Shown: in pieces, positions 36,679-48,334 of the stretch | How positions within the stretch are numbered: position 1 is the first letter of the stretch | Layout of the letters: each line of letters opens with the position of its first letter | NCBI RefSeq assembly: GCF_004770105.1 | Contig: NZ_RQEY01000012.1 | Coordinates: 248,001-312,000 of the forward strand | Direction: 5' to 3' | DNA from: Leptospira andrefontaineae | GTDB taxonomy: Bacteria; Spirochaetota; Leptospiria; Leptospirales; Leptospiraceae | Length of the DNA stretch: 64,000 nt | Program-made: the position numbers and the translations under genes | The notes under the pieces: model-generated | Databases searched by the model: none | Told to the model about the DNA's origin: nothing | What the model saw: only the letters and a program-made list of their open reading frames with translations

Positions 36679-38349
36679 CTAAGCTCTTCTAATCGCAACT
36701 ACTCCTGGTCTAGGAATATCTCCCTTCGTTTTTCTAGGCCAGCGACTTGTAGGAACATCATAATCCTTGGTATCTTCTCCCGGATGTTGCACGGATAAGA
36801 ATAAAAACTCTTCATCAGGAGTAAACCAAGGGCCGGTAAGTTCTGCACCGATCGGAGCGGAAGCAAATTGGAAAGCTTTTCCTGCATCTTCTCCGCTTGT
36901 AGGAATAAAGAACATACCGTTGTTCCCGAATTTTTTGAAGATGGATTTTCCGAGTAAACGAGTAGTCATATCGGTTACCATCCAAAGATTTCCCGAAGAA
37001 TCGAAAGCCAAATTATCAGGAGAAGAGAATCCACTCTTCCCTCCCCCGGCAACAAACACTTCGAATTCGAAACGGACCGATTCTGCATCCGAATTTTCTT
37101 CTTTGATACGAACTATCTGTCCGTAAAAATTTCCATGAGAATCGTTATTGGTAAAAGATACAAAAACAGATTTATCTAATGGATGTACTTCCAGATCTTC
37201 CGGTCTATCCATTGGGGTTCCACCCGCTGTTTTTGCCGCATCTCTACATGATACCAATATATCCGCTTGGGCCTTAAATTTTGGATTTCCTTCTTTATCT
37301 TTTGCATTTTTAAGATTTGGATTTTTTTCCAGATCCAATGGGATCCATACACATTTCTCAAAATTGCCTACGTATAAAGTCCCTTCATCCAAAAGTTCCG
37401 AGTTTAATTTCCCTTTTTTAGGATCATAATTTTTTGCAGAGACAAATTTATAAACGCATTGGTCCTTGGAATCATCTCCCATATACACGACTAACTTTCC
37501 GGAAGGAGAAATAGTTAACGCAGCGTTCTCATGTGAAAATCTTCCGAGTGCAGTATGTTTTACTGGAGTGGAAGATGGATCAAAAGGATCAACTTCTATG
37601 ATCCAACCGTATTCCTTAGAGTCTTCCAGTTTGCAATCTTCTACTACCATTTCGTAGTTTTCTTCGCAAGAGAGGACGGTATTCCATAATGTTTGTCCTC
37701 CAGAACAGTTTGCAAATGTTCCGTACACTTTTGTTTTACCCGAGATTGTTTCAGAGCCCGCCACTGGGCCTTTGAGTTGGAATTCCGACCTACCATTTAT
37801 CCTTCTTCCATATTTAGATTCAGGATCTAGTACCCATACCCCTTTAGATTTTCGCAAACCGATCACTGAACCGCCTAATGAGTATAGATATTTTTCGATC
37901 TGTTCAGGCGTTCTATTATTTGGGCCTTTTTGGTTATAGTCATAACCGGTTACATAATATTCTAATTCGTTTAAGTATTCGTGATTGGTCCAAAGAAGTG
38001 CTGAGTTTGGATCATTAGGGAACTGGAAGAAGCAGTTAAAATCTGCTGCATAACCGAAAGTGTCTCCCTTAGAGTTGATCTTATCTCCATAGACTGCGAT
38101 CAGATCGTAAGTAAAACCCGCCGCTAAAATTAGATCGTCTTGAGTGTTAGGTTTTAGAGGTTTAAAATTACTTCCCGGAATTTTAGAAGAGAGCTCCTTT
38201 TTCGTTTTTGGAGAAGAAGGATGTGAAGAATGAACTTTTTTAGAAGGCTCTTTTGCAGGTTCTGAAAACAGATCCAAGGTACGGGCGGCAGTCAAAGCAA
38301 GCATCCCCTTTCCCATATATTTCAAAAAGTCAGATCTAGATACCTTCAT
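36679..38349 (-). CDS. PhoX-like (DUF839) secreted phosphatase
   Basis: 556 residues. The N-terminus SRSDFLKYMGKGMLALTAA resembles a Tat signal, but the second arginine of the twin-arginine motif is Ser. The rest is the DUF839/PhoX beta-propeller fold, with CEENYEMV, GRFSHENAA, GDDSKDQCVYKF and DRPEDLEVHP. PhoX enzymes are calcium/iron-dependent alkaline phosphatases. A TAGGAT ribosome-binding site precedes ATG 38349. It is tail to tail with the SGNH hydrolase (6 bp). Confidence 0.75.
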   Translation of the reverse strand: MKVSRSDFLKYMGKGMLALTAARTLDLFSEPAKEPSKKVHSSHPSSPKTKKELSSKIPGSNFKPLKPNTQDDLILAAGFTYDLIAVYGDKINSKGDTFGYAADFNCFFQFPNDPNSALLWTNHEYLNELEYYVTGYDYNQKGPNNRTPEQIEKYLYSLGGSVIGLRKSKGVWVLDPESKYGRRINGRSEFQLKGPVAGSETISGKTKVYGTFANCSGGQTLWNTVLSCEENYEMVVEDCKLEDSKEYGWIIEVDPFDPSSTPVKHTALGRFSHENAALTISPSGKLVVYMGDDSKDQCVYKFVSAKNYDPKKGKLNSELLDEGTLYVGNFEKCVWIPLDLEKNPNLKNAKDKEGNPKFKAQADILVSCRDAAKTAGGTPMDRPEDLEVHPLDKSVFVSFTNNDSHGNFYGQIVRIKEENSDAESVRFEFEVFVAGGGKSGFSSPDNLAFDSSGNLWMVTDMTTRLLGKSIFKKFGNNGMFFIPTSGEDAGKAFQFASAPIGAELTGPWFTPDEEFLFLSVQHPGEDTKDYDVPTSRWPRKTKGDIPRPGVVAIRRA

Positions 38350-38458
38350 ATCCTAAGAATATTGCACCTGACTCTCTGGACCATTCGTTTTTTCTTCCTA
38401 CAAAAAAAGGAAACTTGGTTGTAATAATCCCTATCGAAAAAGATGATAAAGCTTGAGA

Positions 38459-38953
38459 ATGAAAACGAACTCTACCCCATTCTATAAGATCCTATTTATC
38501 ATGGGTTGGATTTCTCTTGCGTTCTTTCTTCCTCTTTCCTTCGCAGTTTATTGGGAAAACAAAAGTTTAGAATCGATCTACAAAAACTTATCTCTTCCAG
38601 GAAACAAAGAGTTCGGGGTCTTAGTCGAGAATACCAAACTCAATAAGTTAGGCAGAACCGTAAATGTGTACACCTACTTGGTGCCCGACGAACAAGGTAA
38701 AAAACACGAGGTCACAGAAGAAGTAGACCAAACTACAAATCGAAGAATGAGAGTGGGAGATACGGTTCAGGTCCGCACTTTAGTTTGGAATAGTTTCGGA
38801 AAAACGAAGATCCTAGGCAGGATCGTGGGAAACACTGCCCCGCATCCAGGTTTCGGTTTTATGCAGAACTTTTTATTATTCGGGATTTTGTTCTCTTTCG
38901 GACTGGTATTAGTCAGTCTTTATTTCAGAACGTTTAAGGCTGAGGTAGAGTAG
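38459..38953 (+). CDS. Two-helix membrane protein, DUF3592-like
   Basis: About 164 residues with membrane helices at about 12-32 and 138-156 and a soluble middle of about 100 residues (TVNVYTYLVPDEQGKKHEVTEEV), the layout of DUF3592 proteins. A TTG at 38453 would add two residues; the start is not certain. The function is unknown. The 3' end overlaps the leftward gene 38934-39452 by 20 bp. Confidence 0.55.
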   Translation: MKTNSTPFYKILFIMGWISLAFFLPLSFAVYWENKSLESIYKNLSLPGNKEFGVLVENTKLNKLGRTVNVYTYLVPDEQGKKHEVTEEVDQTTNRRMRVGDTVQVRTLVWNSFGKTKILGRIVGNTAPHPGFGFMQNFLLFGILFSFGLVLVSLYFRTFKAEVE

Positions 38954-39452
38954 AATTATAATTACTATCTCTTTTAAAGATCAATTGAACTTGGAACGGA
39001 GTTTGGATATATCTGGAAGGGTTCATCTCATAAGAAATAAAACAATAATATTTGTCGTATACGATCACATACATATACTCTTTAAAACGTAGATGTCCCA
39101 TTTGTTTGCGTATTCCTCGCACCCAAATGGAATCCTCGAAAACCCTTTCATAACGAACTGAGCTCGAATTCACTTTTTTTAATTCTTCCGGACTCATTCT
39201 TTCCGGATCGACTTTTCTTAATTCGAATTTAAAAGAACGGATCAGATTATATTCTAGCTTCTCTTTTTCAATGATATCCGTATTCGGAAGAGTTTTGAAA
39301 TAATATTCGTAATACTCTTTGTCCAAGGACTTTAAATCGCTATGGACCTCTCCTTCTTCGACAGGTTTCCCTTTCCCCGCCTCTTGTGAATGCAGGTCGC
39401 CAAAAGACGATAAAACAGAAATGATCAAAATTAGGAAAATCGGTGTCCGCAT
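38934..39452 (-). CDS. Hypothetical secreted protein
   Basis: 172 residues with a signal peptide (FLILIISVLSSFGDLHS) and a mature part rich in charged residues, ending FKRDSNYNSTLPQP. No domain is recognised. It follows the htpG gene by 57 bp on the same strand, so it might be the distal gene of the moxR-bat-htpG operon. The 20-bp overlap with the convergent gene is unremarkable. Confidence 0.6.
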   Translation of the reverse strand: MRTPIFLILIISVLSSFGDLHSQEAGKGKPVEEGEVHSDLKSLDKEYYEYYFKTLPNTDIIEKEKLEYNLIRSFKFELRKVDPERMSPEELKKVNSSSVRYERVFEDSIWVRGIRKQMGHLRFKEYMYVIVYDKYYCFISYEMNPSRYIQTPFQVQLIFKRDSNYNSTLPQP

Positions 39453-39509
39453 ACCGGTACCATTAAAGATATCGGTACGATCTTCGATTTCCCCCCTTTT
39501 TTTTCGGAA

Positions 39510-41339
39510 TTAATCCGAGGAAAGATCTTCCAATAGATCCCTTTGACGGCGGATCAAATCGCTCAATTCATCCTCTCCGATCAGCTTGGCGCCTAACAAG
39601 GCCAGATCGTACACGGAACGAGCTAATTTCTCCGCTTTCTCCGGATGTATACCTTTAGAAAGACCAAGGATGTTTTTAATAAGTTTAGATTTACGGTTCA
39701 AGAGAAGAGTATGATTCTTCAGGATATCACCCGGTTTTTGTCCGTACATCTGGCCCATCTCTGCTAAACGTCTCAGATGTTCCGGCAATAGAATTACGGA
39801 AGGAATATCCTCTGACTTCAATGCTTCGGTTTTAATTTCCACACCTTCTCTTACGATTGCCTTAGTGAAAATTTCCTTAAGCCTATCTTCAGTAGTTTTA
39901 TTATCTTGGTCCGCAAGATCAGGGCTTGCGTCCTTATCCAAAACTTGATCTGCAAGTTCAGAATCCACTCTTTGAAATTTCAAATCCGGATTTTTGCCTT
40001 CTATAAACTGTAAGAAATGATTGTCTATCCGGGAATCCACAAGCAAGGCTTCCAGTCCTTGGGATTTGAGAAGGTCCATATATACGGAAGAAAGTTCAGC
40101 TTCTCCTGCATAATATACTTTGCCTGAATTTTTATCCTTATTTCTTTCTACATATTCTTCCAGTTTCGTCAAATCACCGTTAGATGATCGGAAAAAAATG
40201 AGATCTTTCGCTGACTCGTAAAATTTCTCATCAGTCATCATTCCATATTTAACGAATAATGAGATCTCGTCCCAGTTCTTGCGGAATTCGTCCGGATTTT
40301 TGGTCCATTCTTCCTGCAATTTGTCGGAAACTTTTTTTACTATATGAGAAGAGATCTTTTTTACCAAAGGATCATTTTGAAGATAAGATCTAGAAACATT
40401 CAGAGGAAGATCAGGAATATCCAAAGTTCCTTGCAGAACAGTCAAAAATTGAGGAACTAATTCCTTTGCTTCGTCAGAGACAAACACATGATTACAATAG
40501 AGTTTGATCCCCATTCGGTTAGCATCTAACTCGTGTTTCAGTCTTGGGAAATATAGGATCCCCTGTAGCCTAAAAGGATAATCCACATTTAAGTGAACGT
40601 GAAATAAAGGTTCTCCAGCAAAAGGAAATAGATACTGATAGAACTCATCATACTGTTCTTTTTTAACGGAAGAAGGTTGTTCGCTCCATAATGGAGTTTG
40701 TTTATTCGCCTTCTCCTCCTTTACGTAAATTGGAACAGGAAGAAAATCGCAGTATTTACGGACTAACTCTTTCAGTTTCCATTGGTCCAAATACTCTCCG
40801 GAATCTCCATCCAGATACAAACTGATCTTGGTCCCTCTCTCGGATCTATCGCCCGATCTTAAAGAAAACTCAGTGCCCGACTCACTTTCCCAAACAACAG
40901 GAGTACTCCCCTTTTTATAAGACTTGGTTTCTATTTTTACCTTAGAAGAAACCATAAAGCTGGAATAAAATCCTAAACCGAAATGTCCGATAATCTCCGG
41001 CTTATCTCCTTCCGATTGGTATTTTTTTACGAATTCTTCTGCGCCGGAAAATGCTATCTGGTTAATATAACGATTCACTTCTTCATCGGTCATCCCGATC
41101 CCGTTATCTTGGACGGTTAAGACCCTGGTTTCTTGGTCGAAGTCCAGATCGATCCTATAATCGGTCCCTCCCTCGAATTCCTCATTCAAGGAGATTTTTC
41201 TGAGTTTAGCGATTGCGTCGCATGCGTTGGAAACCAACTCTCTTAAGAATATATCTTTTTCAGAATATAACCATTTTTTAATAATAGGGAAAATATTCTC
41301 CGTTTCTACCGAGATCCTGCCTTTTACTTCTTCGCTCAT
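39510..41339 (-). CDS. htpG: Chaperone HtpG (Hsp90)
   Basis: 609 residues. The GHKL ATPase domain starts with [21 protein letters not shown] and has [22 protein letters not shown] and GHFGLGFYS (G1/G2 boxes), then the middle and C-terminal Hsp90 domains. It assists folding of client proteins, especially under stress. It is the last clear gene of the bat operon: its ATG at 41339 overlaps the batD stop as ATGA, with a GGAGGG site upstream. Coupling of htpG to bat genes is notable. Confidence 0.95.
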   Translation of the reverse strand: MSEEVKGRISVETENIFPIIKKWLYSEKDIFLRELVSNACDAIAKLRKISLNEEFEGGTDYRIDLDFDQETRVLTVQDNGIGMTDEEVNRYINQIAFSGAEEFVKKYQSEGDKPEIIGHFGLGFYSSFMVSSKVKIETKSYKKGSTPVVWESESGTEFSLRSGDRSERGTKISLYLDGDSGEYLDQWKLKELVRKYCDFLPVPIYVKEEKANKQTPLWSEQPSSVKKEQYDEFYQYLFPFAGEPLFHVHLNVDYPFRLQGILYFPRLKHELDANRMGIKLYCNHVFVSDEAKELVPQFLTVLQGTLDIPDLPLNVSRSYLQNDPLVKKISSHIVKKVSDKLQEEWTKNPDEFRKNWDEISLFVKYGMMTDEKFYESAKDLIFFRSSNGDLTKLEEYVERNKDKNSGKVYYAGEAELSSVYMDLLKSQGLEALLVDSRIDNHFLQFIEGKNPDLKFQRVDSELADQVLDKDASPDLADQDNKTTEDRLKEIFTKAIVREGVEIKTEALKSEDIPSVILLPEHLRRLAEMGQMYGQKPGDILKNHTLLLNRKSKLIKNILGLSKGIHPEKAEKLARSVYDLALLGAKLIGEDELSDLIRRQRDLLEDLSSD

Positions 41340-42931
41340 TCGAATCCCTCCTCTTTTAATTTATCAGACAACCAATTTGAGATCCTAATCAGAGTCGCTC
41401 TGGAAGAAGGTCCCAGACTTTTATAGGTTTCGGTCAATGGAGCCGTGTCGGACTTCCAACCGGCGAGAAGACTTGCTTCTTCCTCAGGCAGTCCCTTGGT
41501 CATCACAGAATGTTTCAAAACAAAACCTCTTTTGGAACCTATCCAGAGGTCAAGTCGTTTCAATATTGCCTCAGCTTGATACTTCTTACGCAGAGTTAAA
41601 ACTGCAAATGTACCTGCTCCTATAAATATAAACGAAATGAGAATGGCACCTAATAGAAAAGATCCACCCTTACTTCCAGTATCTTCAGTTACAATTTCCT
41701 GCTTCGGCCGAAGAGGCCCAACCTCTAAACCGGGAAAACGCAGAGAGGCGGATTCGTATCTTCCTGAACCGGGATTGAAAAAAGTAAATTTTAGATCCTC
41801 CGGTTTCCAGGTTCCTTCTTTTTTAGGAAGTACAGAATAATGATAAGAATGATTTAGATAAAATCCGAACTCTCCTGGACCTAACTCCCTAAAATCTCTT
41901 TGCTGCCTAGTCTGCAAAAAAGTAATCTCCGGGTAACAAGAAGGATCGCATACACTTAATAAAGGATCTTTAATAGAAGAAAGATTTCCATTCCCAGAAA
42001 TGGTTAGTTTGAACTGAAATGGTTCCCCTAAAAAAGCAGCCTTAGGATATTCTTCTAAACCTATTTTAAAATTACCGACTGCACCTTTAAATTCGGACGG
42101 AGAAGGAGAAGGAAGATCCCTTACGAAAATTTTACTCGGGATCGTCTTAATACTTCTCATATGGAAGAATGACTGCTGTCTCCCCTCCAAATGAAATACG
42201 GTGGAACCTAAGGAATATTCTCCCTTTTTCAAGGGTGTTAGAATGAAAGTTTCCTTATTATAAACTGCGGTTTCAAATTCTAATCCTTCATAAATCACTT
42301 GTTCGGGAATTAGAAGATTAATCCCGGAAAGAGCCTCACTTCTAAAATAAGGGAATTCAATGGAGCTAGAAAAATCACGATCTATATAAGGACGTATCGC
42401 ATTTCTATAATATAGGGTAAAAAACCCTAAGATAGGCTCTCCTACCCAAACTTGGTCCTTGTTTGTTTTGAATAATACCTTTAAGTCCCCGTCTTCGGGA
42501 CCTTCCGTTTCTTCGCTGAAAAAATAACGATTCGAAAAAAATCCGGAAGACTTATTCGTCGTGGTACTTCTGGGAGAAATTTCCAGAGCCATCATTCCAG
42601 AAACTACCTTTTGGCCATCTACTTCTATTTCTATTTCGGGAACAGAAAAACGCCCAGGTGCTGAGACTGTTAGTCTGTACTTGATTAGCTTTTTGCGATA
42701 TACTTTGAAGTTTACTATGGTAGTATTCTCTTCCGTTCCCCAATAGACCGCTTTGATCCCTTGGCCGGCCCATTCTTTTTCTATTAAACGGACCTGAGCA
42801 CCACCTTCCGTTTCTAAAATGATAAAGACCGCGTCCCCCAGATCTGCTCTGGTTTGACTAAGATAAAATTTGGAACCTTGTGCGAATAAAGGAAAAGTCC
42901 CAAATAATAAAAGAAGAAGAAAACGTTTCAC
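41336..42931 (-). CDS. batD: BatD-type membrane protein
   Basis: 531 residues. A signal peptide ([14 protein letters not shown]) leads to a long beta-rich extracytoplasmic part and one C-terminal membrane helix near 428-450, with a short cytoplasmic tail. This is the layout of BatD (oxygen-tolerance operon). It starts with GTG at 42931, whose GTGA overlaps the stop of the upstream gene. It probably works with the VWA proteins upstream; exact function is unsettled even in the literature I know. Confidence 0.8.
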   Translation of the reverse strand: MKRFLLLLLFGTFPLFAQGSKFYLSQTRADLGDAVFIILETEGGAQVRLIEKEWAGQGIKAVYWGTEENTTIVNFKVYRKKLIKYRLTVSAPGRFSVPEIEIEVDGQKVVSGMMALEISPRSTTTNKSSGFFSNRYFFSEETEGPEDGDLKVLFKTNKDQVWVGEPILGFFTLYYRNAIRPYIDRDFSSSIEFPYFRSEALSGINLLIPEQVIYEGLEFETAVYNKETFILTPLKKGEYSLGSTVFHLEGRQQSFFHMRSIKTIPSKIFVRDLPSPSPSEFKGAVGNFKIGLEEYPKAAFLGEPFQFKLTISGNGNLSSIKDPLLSVCDPSCYPEITFLQTRQQRDFRELGPGEFGFYLNHSYHYSVLPKKEGTWKPEDLKFTFFNPGSGRYESASLRFPGLEVGPLRPKQEIVTEDTGSKGGSFLLGAILISFIFIGAGTFAVLTLRKKYQAEAILKRLDLWIGSKRGFVLKHSVMTKGLPEEEASLLAGWKSDTAPLTETYKSLGPSSRATLIRISNWLSDKLKEEGFE

Positions 42932-44637
42932 CAGAACACCTCTTTGTTCCTAGAGCCCGGGCTTCTTCTTTTCACCGAATCTAGATCCATAGACTCCATG
43001 ATCCGATCTAATTCGTCTTCCATCTTGGATTTGTTTTTATCTTTCTGATCCTTTCCTGTACCGGATTTCGACTGTTTCTCCGCCTTCTCTTTTCCTTTGG
43101 GACCTTGTTTAGATGCGGAAGATTTATCCTCCTTCTCTTCCGACATACTTTCCTTGTTTTCGGAACCTTCTTTACCTTCAGGAGGAGGAAGTTTACGTAG
43201 CCATTCTAAATTCTTTTTAGCAGATTCTAAATTAGGATTTTCTTTTAAAGAACGAAGATAATGTTCTGCCGCTTTTTTACGATCTCCCAGTTTTAAATAA
43301 GAATTTCCTAAATTAAAATGAGATTGAGCTCTTAACCCTGCGTCTTTCGAGTCTGCGGACTTTTCGAAATGACGGATCGCCTTATCTAAGTTTCCTGATT
43401 TGTATTCACAATCACCACGATTGAATTCTAATCTAGGATCTTCCGGGAAATAAGGATCTGCTTCCTTATATCTTTCCAAGGAATTTTTATAGTCGCCTTG
43501 CTCGTAGGAGTTCCTACCTTCCTTGATCCGATTTCCTCCAGGATCCAATTCGAAAGAATAAACATCTCTTCCCCAAAGCGAGAATAGTACTAATAGAACA
43601 GGAGCGACCTTCTTGGAGATTCTCACTAAAAATTTTCCCCAGAATTCTATTACGAAAAAATCAAACAATAATAGTAGAAGTGCAGGTATTAAAAACTTTT
43701 TAGCGCCTTCTGCCCTTCGTCCATTACGAATTCTTTGTCCTGTGTTTTTTTCCATGGAGCCGATCCATGATTTTATATCGCCTATCTCAGGACTTTCGGA
43801 ATCCAAAGATAAAAATCTACCTTCGTTTGCAGATGCCAGTTCTTTTAAAAATCCTGGATTAGATTTGGAGACGATCACACCTGGAGAATTTTCATAAGGA
43901 GCTAAAGATCCGTCTTTGGTTAAAAATCCATAAACTCTTGATCCATCTTCTGAATATCCGATAGGCCCTCCTGTTGGAGTTCCTACCGACCAGACCCAAA
44001 CCTCTGCAGGAAATTTTACAATACCTGGAGAATCCATATCTTCTCCATCAGAGATCAAAACTAAAATACGATTTCGTAATACCTGATTTGAATTCAAAAC
44101 TTCTTCCGCTTTTTTAAATGCGGACTTCAAATCCGTTCCTCTATCACCCACTATATCCACATCCAGACCTCTCACATACTCCGAAAATGCGCGAGTATCC
44201 GAAGTCATGGGGCAATACACGAATGGAGAAGCAGCAAAAACGATCATACCAAATCTATTCCCATTCAACTGAGGAAGAAGTCTCAAAATTGTTTCTTTAG
44301 CTCTAGTGATCCGAGAAGGACGTGTATCCACGGATTGCATAGAAAGACTTACATCCACCAAGAACAGAAAGTCTACACCCCTGGAGACTTCCTCCTCCTT
44401 AGACTTAGTGGATTCAGTTCTTTGGTAAGCAAAATAAGAAAGATAGAATACGGAAGCGAGTAATAAGATCCTTCCGAGTACTATATAAAAAGGAGGAACC
44501 TTGGATTCTCTAAGCAGGCCAGGATAAGATTTTTTCCAACGACTCCAATAAAAATAAAACACAAGCTTAAATAAAGTATAAGCGAAGAAGATCAGGCCAA
44601 GTGAGATCCAAAAAGATTCTAAAAAAGTTTCGCTCAT
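42928..44637 (-). CDS. BatB/BatC-type protein: VWA domain with TPR repeats
   Basis: About 569 residues from ATG 44637, which overlaps the BatA stop as ATGA; a TTG at 44658 would add 7 residues. Two N-terminal helices, a VWA domain with the metal site DVSLSMQS, then a helix and TPR repeats, [19 protein letters not shown], in a Lys/Glu-rich tail. This looks like BatB and BatC fused in one protein. Such proteins probably assemble in the inner membrane facing the periplasm. Confidence 0.82.
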   Translation of the reverse strand: MSETFLESFWISLGLIFFAYTLFKLVFYFYWSRWKKSYPGLLRESKVPPFYIVLGRILLLASVFYLSYFAYQRTESTKSKEEEVSRGVDFLFLVDVSLSMQSVDTRPSRITRAKETILRLLPQLNGNRFGMIVFAASPFVYCPMTSDTRAFSEYVRGLDVDIVGDRGTDLKSAFKKAEEVLNSNQVLRNRILVLISDGEDMDSPGIVKFPAEVWVWSVGTPTGGPIGYSEDGSRVYGFLTKDGSLAPYENSPGVIVSKSNPGFLKELASANEGRFLSLDSESPEIGDIKSWIGSMEKNTGQRIRNGRRAEGAKKFLIPALLLLLFDFFVIEFWGKFLVRISKKVAPVLLVLFSLWGRDVYSFELDPGGNRIKEGRNSYEQGDYKNSLERYKEADPYFPEDPRLEFNRGDCEYKSGNLDKAIRHFEKSADSKDAGLRAQSHFNLGNSYLKLGDRKKAAEHYLRSLKENPNLESAKKNLEWLRKLPPPEGKEGSENKESMSEEKEDKSSASKQGPKGKEKAEKQSKSGTGKDQKDKNKSKMEDELDRIMESMDLDSVKRRSPGSRNKEVFW

Positions 44638-45578
44638 AAGTAGTACCGAAACACCCAAGATCGGACAAGAAGATCAAAGCCTAATAACGCCAATGCGTAA
44701 GTCAGAAAAATTAAAGACTCCGATTCTCTCACTTCTTCCGGAGGTAGGATCAAAAGATCTTTTTCTAAAGAGTCAATGGAAGCTAAAACTTCTCTCAACT
44801 CGCTGATATCTTCCGCCCTATAAAATACTCCTCCAGTTCTTTTGGAAAGTATATCCAAAATTTCGAAATTTACTTCGTAAGATTGATCTTCCTTTCCTAT
44901 ACCTATGGAGTAAATTTTAACCCCTACACCTTTTGCAATTTCAGTCGCTGTCACTGGATCTATACGACCAGTATTTGAAGCACCATCCGTTATGAGGACG
45001 ATCACCTTAGATTTTGCAGGAGACCTACGCAATCTATAACAGGAAAGAATAAGTGCATCACCGATAGCGGTTCCTTGCTCCGGAACTGTTTCTTCTTCGG
45101 CTTGGCTTAATATTTCCTCTAATACTTCTCTGTCGCTTGTCAAAGGGGATTGTAAATAGGCACCTCCCGCAAATACCACCAAGCCCAAACGATCATTTTC
45201 CCTTTTTCTAATAAACTCTTTGAGTAATTTTTTTGAAACTCCCAAACGAGTCTCAGGCAAGAAGTCCCTACTCTTCGACATGGAACCGGAAACATCCAAT
45301 GCCAAAATAATATCCACTCCCTTTGTTTCGTCAGGGAGAAATCTATATCTTTTCCCGGGGCCTGCAACTGAGATCACAAACAATGTTAATACAATCGGGC
45401 GAATTAACGGTGCTATCGAAGACAAAAGTCGTTTTAAGTAGAATGTCCCAGATTGGACCTTCCCCGGGATCCGAAGTTCTATTCCTAAGGCCGGTTCGTT
45501 TTTCCAATACGAATAAAATGTCCAAACCCAGATCGGAATAATTAGAAAAAGATAATATGGAGACTCCCATTCCGTCAT
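44634..45578 (-). CDS. batA: BatA-type VWA membrane protein
   Basis: About 314 residues from ATG 45578, which overlaps the upstream stop as ATGA and has a GGAGG site about 9 bases upstream. N-terminal helices, then a VWA domain with the MIDAS motif DVSGSMS and a later GTAIGDAL and DGASNTG, and a terminal hydrophobic helix. Same family as the neighbouring BatB-type protein. Confidence 0.85.
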   Translation of the reverse strand: MTEWESPYYLFLIIPIWVWTFYSYWKNEPALGIELRIPGKVQSGTFYLKRLLSSIAPLIRPIVLTLFVISVAGPGKRYRFLPDETKGVDIILALDVSGSMSKSRDFLPETRLGVSKKLLKEFIRKRENDRLGLVVFAGGAYLQSPLTSDREVLEEILSQAEEETVPEQGTAIGDALILSCYRLRRSPAKSKVIVLITDGASNTGRIDPVTATEIAKGVGVKIYSIGIGKEDQSYEVNFEILDILSKRTGGVFYRAEDISELREVLASIDSLEKDLLILPPEEVRESESLIFLTYALALLGFDLLVRSWVFRYYL

Positions 45579-46477
45579 TTGGAAAGTGCCTCCTTCCAAT
45601 AATCCCAGGCTTTTAATGCTTCCGCAGAAGTAATTTCCACTTCTTCTTCCGAATATTGTGCTTTACGGAAGGTATTCTCCCAACTTCGAACTTCCTCTTC
45701 TTCCAATCCGAATGAATCGTAAATACGTTGGAATAATTCTGCCTCAGTCAGATGTGCAAATGGTGCGTTCATCTTTTTAGACATATTCTCCCGAATATAT
45801 CCGGATAGTACTCTATAAAAGATCCGAGCAAATACGGGGGGAGAATTTATGATCTCATCCAATTTACTTTCGTATATTAGAATTTTCTGAACCCAAGGAT
45901 CTGCTTCTACAAGCGCGTCCATCGTTCTTTTGGATGCAGTTTGATTTAGATACCAAGCATAGAAGATCCCTAAACCTAAAGCAGCCAAACCTGCAAGGAT
46001 CGCAGCCAACTTCCAACCATACTTTCCTGAAAACTCTAAAGGTGGCAAGATCTCCTCAGGAGATTTATCCTTCTCCCCTAAAGAAGAACGAACAGTCAGA
46101 ACAGCTCCGGAATGATATTCTTTTCCGTCCTTATCCTTCCAAACAATAGGAAGAGAGAATTTTCCAGAAGTATAATAGGCGACGTTTAACTTGATCTTTG
46201 TATCTGAAATTTCGGAAGAGATCACTTCGAATAAAGGAAGATCTGGGGACTCTGGATCGGGAACCATTCCCTTGGATGGTATCTCGGGATCCTGGATTTC
46301 TCCTTGTTGGAATTCCAACACGTACCCCGCCTGATCTCCGATCCCTACTTCCTTAGGTTCCCAATCTTCTTTCCAAGCAAAAGTCGGGGCCGCAAAGAAT
46401 ATTAGGAATGAATAGAATATATAGTAGAAAAATTGAATACGATCTAAAGGCCTTAGACGGCTACTTCCCGCCTTCAT
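45575..46477 (-). CDS. Bat-operon membrane protein, unknown family
   Basis: About 300 residues from ATG 46477, which overlaps the DUF58 gene stop as ATGA. A signal-like start and one strong helix (about 165-185, [19 protein letters not shown]) separate a beta-rich outer part from a helical cytoplasmic part ([16 protein letters not shown]). It fills the place where BatE/DUF4381-type proteins usually lie in such operons. I cannot name its family with certainty. Confidence 0.6.
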   Translation of the reverse strand: MKAGSSRLRPLDRIQFFYYIFYSFLIFFAAPTFAWKEDWEPKEVGIGDQAGYVLEFQQGEIQDPEIPSKGMVPDPESPDLPLFEVISSEISDTKIKLNVAYYTSGKFSLPIVWKDKDGKEYHSGAVLTVRSSLGEKDKSPEEILPPLEFSGKYGWKLAAILAGLAALGLGIFYAWYLNQTASKRTMDALVEADPWVQKILIYESKLDEIINSPPVFARIFYRVLSGYIRENMSKKMNAPFAHLTEAELFQRIYDSFGLEEEEVRSWENTFRKAQYSEEEVEITSAEALKAWDYWKEALSK

Positions 46478-47298
46478 GACATTCTTCTCCAATATTCAAG
46501 AAGTTTGTTGGGATCCGTATCTTTGCCTTCCAGCTCTAAACACCTGGACTTAAATAAAAATTCCAGATTCTTTTTGATACTCCCTCCTACTGGAGAAGGG
46601 ACAGCACCCGTTTCAGGATCTTTTAATAAGAAAAATTGGAAAAAACCTCTGGGGGCGCTCTCTTCCAAACGATCCTTAAATCGAATCGCGTGCAGAGTAT
46701 GGAATCTTCTAAGCCCAGTGAGTTTTTTTAAAGAAGGAAGGCCGTGAAAATCGGAAAGTATATAAGAATCAGTGTATCTTCTGATCCTATTTTTCAAAAG
46801 TACAAATGGAAGTTTAGGATCTGTTTTTAATTTTCGATGCGGATATGATCGGACCTTTTCCAGAGAAGAAAGTGCTTCTTCTGTATTTCTGATATAACCT
46901 GTTTCCCATTCTAATCGATCCGAATAGAGTAGTATCTTGGCAAGATTCCCTTTTCGTACATAAAGTAAAACTAATAGAGCTAAAACCTGGAAAGCATTCT
47001 CCGCCTTGGTCCATTCTGAACTGCTCCAATCCATGGACTCGGAAACATCTAAGAAAAAAACTCCCAGCCTTTCTTTCTCTTCGTAGAATTCTCTTACATG
47101 CAATTCTCCGAATCTAGAAGTAACATTCCAATCGATAAGTCTTGTATCGTCACCGATTGCATAGGGGCGAACATCCTTAAAATCTACTCCCCTACCCTTT
47201 CTGGAACTTGTAGCTGTACCTTGCCTATTCCGAAGAGAAAATCCTCTCTCCTTAAAATCCAAAAGTTGGACCAGGTTTTGGTATTCTTTGCGGAACAT
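46474..47298 (-). CDS. DUF58 domain protein
   Basis: 274 residues. TSRKGRGVDFKDVRPYAIGDD and IDWNVTSRFGELHVREF are the DUF58 signature, followed by a VWA-like FLDVSESMDWSS metal-site motif. DUF58 proteins accompany MoxR ATPases in the bat/MoxR operons of many bacteria. It lies directly after moxR (14 bp) and before the next bat gene with ATGA overlap. Confidence 0.88.
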   Translation of the reverse strand: MFRKEYQNLVQLLDFKERGFSLRNRQGTATSSRKGRGVDFKDVRPYAIGDDTRLIDWNVTSRFGELHVREFYEEKERLGVFFLDVSESMDWSSSEWTKAENAFQVLALLVLLYVRKGNLAKILLYSDRLEWETGYIRNTEEALSSLEKVRSYPHRKLKTDPKLPFVLLKNRIRRYTDSYILSDFHGLPSLKKLTGLRRFHTLHAIRFKDRLEESAPRGFFQFFLLKDPETGAVPSPVGGSIKKNLEFLFKSRCLELEGKDTDPNKLLEYWRRMS

Positions 47299-47312
47299 TT
47301 TATTCGATTAGA

Positions 47313-48323
47313 TCAAAGCACCTGAGTCGCGTCTGAAACGATCCTGACAACGGACTCGATCCCTACATCTTCAGAGATTGCTTCGAAAGTAAGTAAAATT
47401 CTATGGCGAAGAATTTCAGGAAGAACAGCTTTCACATCTTCCGGAGCCACATAGTCTCTTCCTTCCCATAAAGCCTTCGCTTTGGATGCCTTTAACAAAC
47501 TTAAACTTGCTCTAGGAGAAGCCCCATGTTTTACATAAGGAAGAAGATCCGGAACGGTCTTTTCTTCCGGACGAGTATTTCTTACCAAACGAACAATATA
47601 ACTCTTCAATTTAGGTTCCACATGAACTCTATCAACGAGAGAAGAGATTTTCAGAACGTCCTTAGCAGTTGCAGTTTTTTTAATACGTTTTGGACCGGCA
47701 GCAAGTTTGCCGTGTTGTTCAAGGATCGCTAGTTCCTCATCCATATCAGGATAATCCACAAGAACCTTCATAAAAAAACGGTCCATCTGTGCTTCCGGCA
47801 ATGGATAAGTCCCGTCTTGGTCGATCGGATTTTCCGTAGCTAGTACCAGGAAAGGTCTCTCTAAGGGGAAAGTATTTTCTCCGATAGTGACCGTTCTTTC
47901 TTCCATACATTCCAAAAGAGCTGATTGTACTTTTGCAGGCGCCCTATTGATCTCGTCAGCGAGTAAAACTCCAGTAAAGACGGGGCCCTTACGTGTAGTG
48001 AATTCTCCATTTTTAGGATTGAATACTACTGTTCCGATCAAGTCCGCAGGAAGAAGGTCAGGTGTGAACTGCACTCTTTTAAAATCCAGATCTAATGCGG
48101 AAGATAATGATTTTGCCAGAAGTGTTTTTGCAAGTCCAGGCATCCCTTCTAACAAGACATGACCCTGGCAGGCTAAAGAGATGAGCAAATTTTTAACTAC
48201 TGCTTCTTGGCCGGTGATCTCTCCAGACAATTCCTGACGGATCCGATCTAATGTATCTTTTGCAAAATGGATATCAGATTCAGATAAAGGAATATTCTCA
48301 CGATCTTTTGCGATGGATTCCAT
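47313..48323 (-). CDS. MoxR-family AAA ATPase
   Basis: About 336 residues from ATG 48323, with an AGGAA site 6 bases upstream; an upstream start would overlap the preceding gene. Walker A GMPGLAKT, Walker B LLADEIN, and a sensor-1 region [18 protein letters not shown] are present. MoxR ATPases act as chaperones for VWA proteins, several of which follow in this operon, so it may drive their assembly or metal loading. Confidence 0.9.
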   Translation of the reverse strand: MESIAKDRENIPLSESDIHFAKDTLDRIRQELSGEITGQEAVVKNLLISLACQGHVLLEGMPGLAKTLLAKSLSSALDLDFKRVQFTPDLLPADLIGTVVFNPKNGEFTTRKGPVFTGVLLADEINRAPAKVQSALLECMEERTVTIGENTFPLERPFLVLATENPIDQDGTYPLPEAQMDRFFMKVLVDYPDMDEELAILEQHGKLAAGPKRIKKTATAKDVLKISSLVDRVHVEPKLKSYIVRLVRNTRPEEKTVPDLLPYVKHGASPRASLSLLKASKAKALWEGRDYVAPEDVKAVLPEILRHRILLTFEAISEDVGIESVVRIVSDATQVL

Positions 48324-48334
48324 ATTATTTCCTA

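Noticed and set aside
43500..43520. Palindrome GTAGGAGTTCCTAC inside the BatB/C-type gene
   Set aside because: It resembles the intergenic palindrome but lies in a conserved coding frame; treated as coincidence unless genome-wide counts say otherwise.
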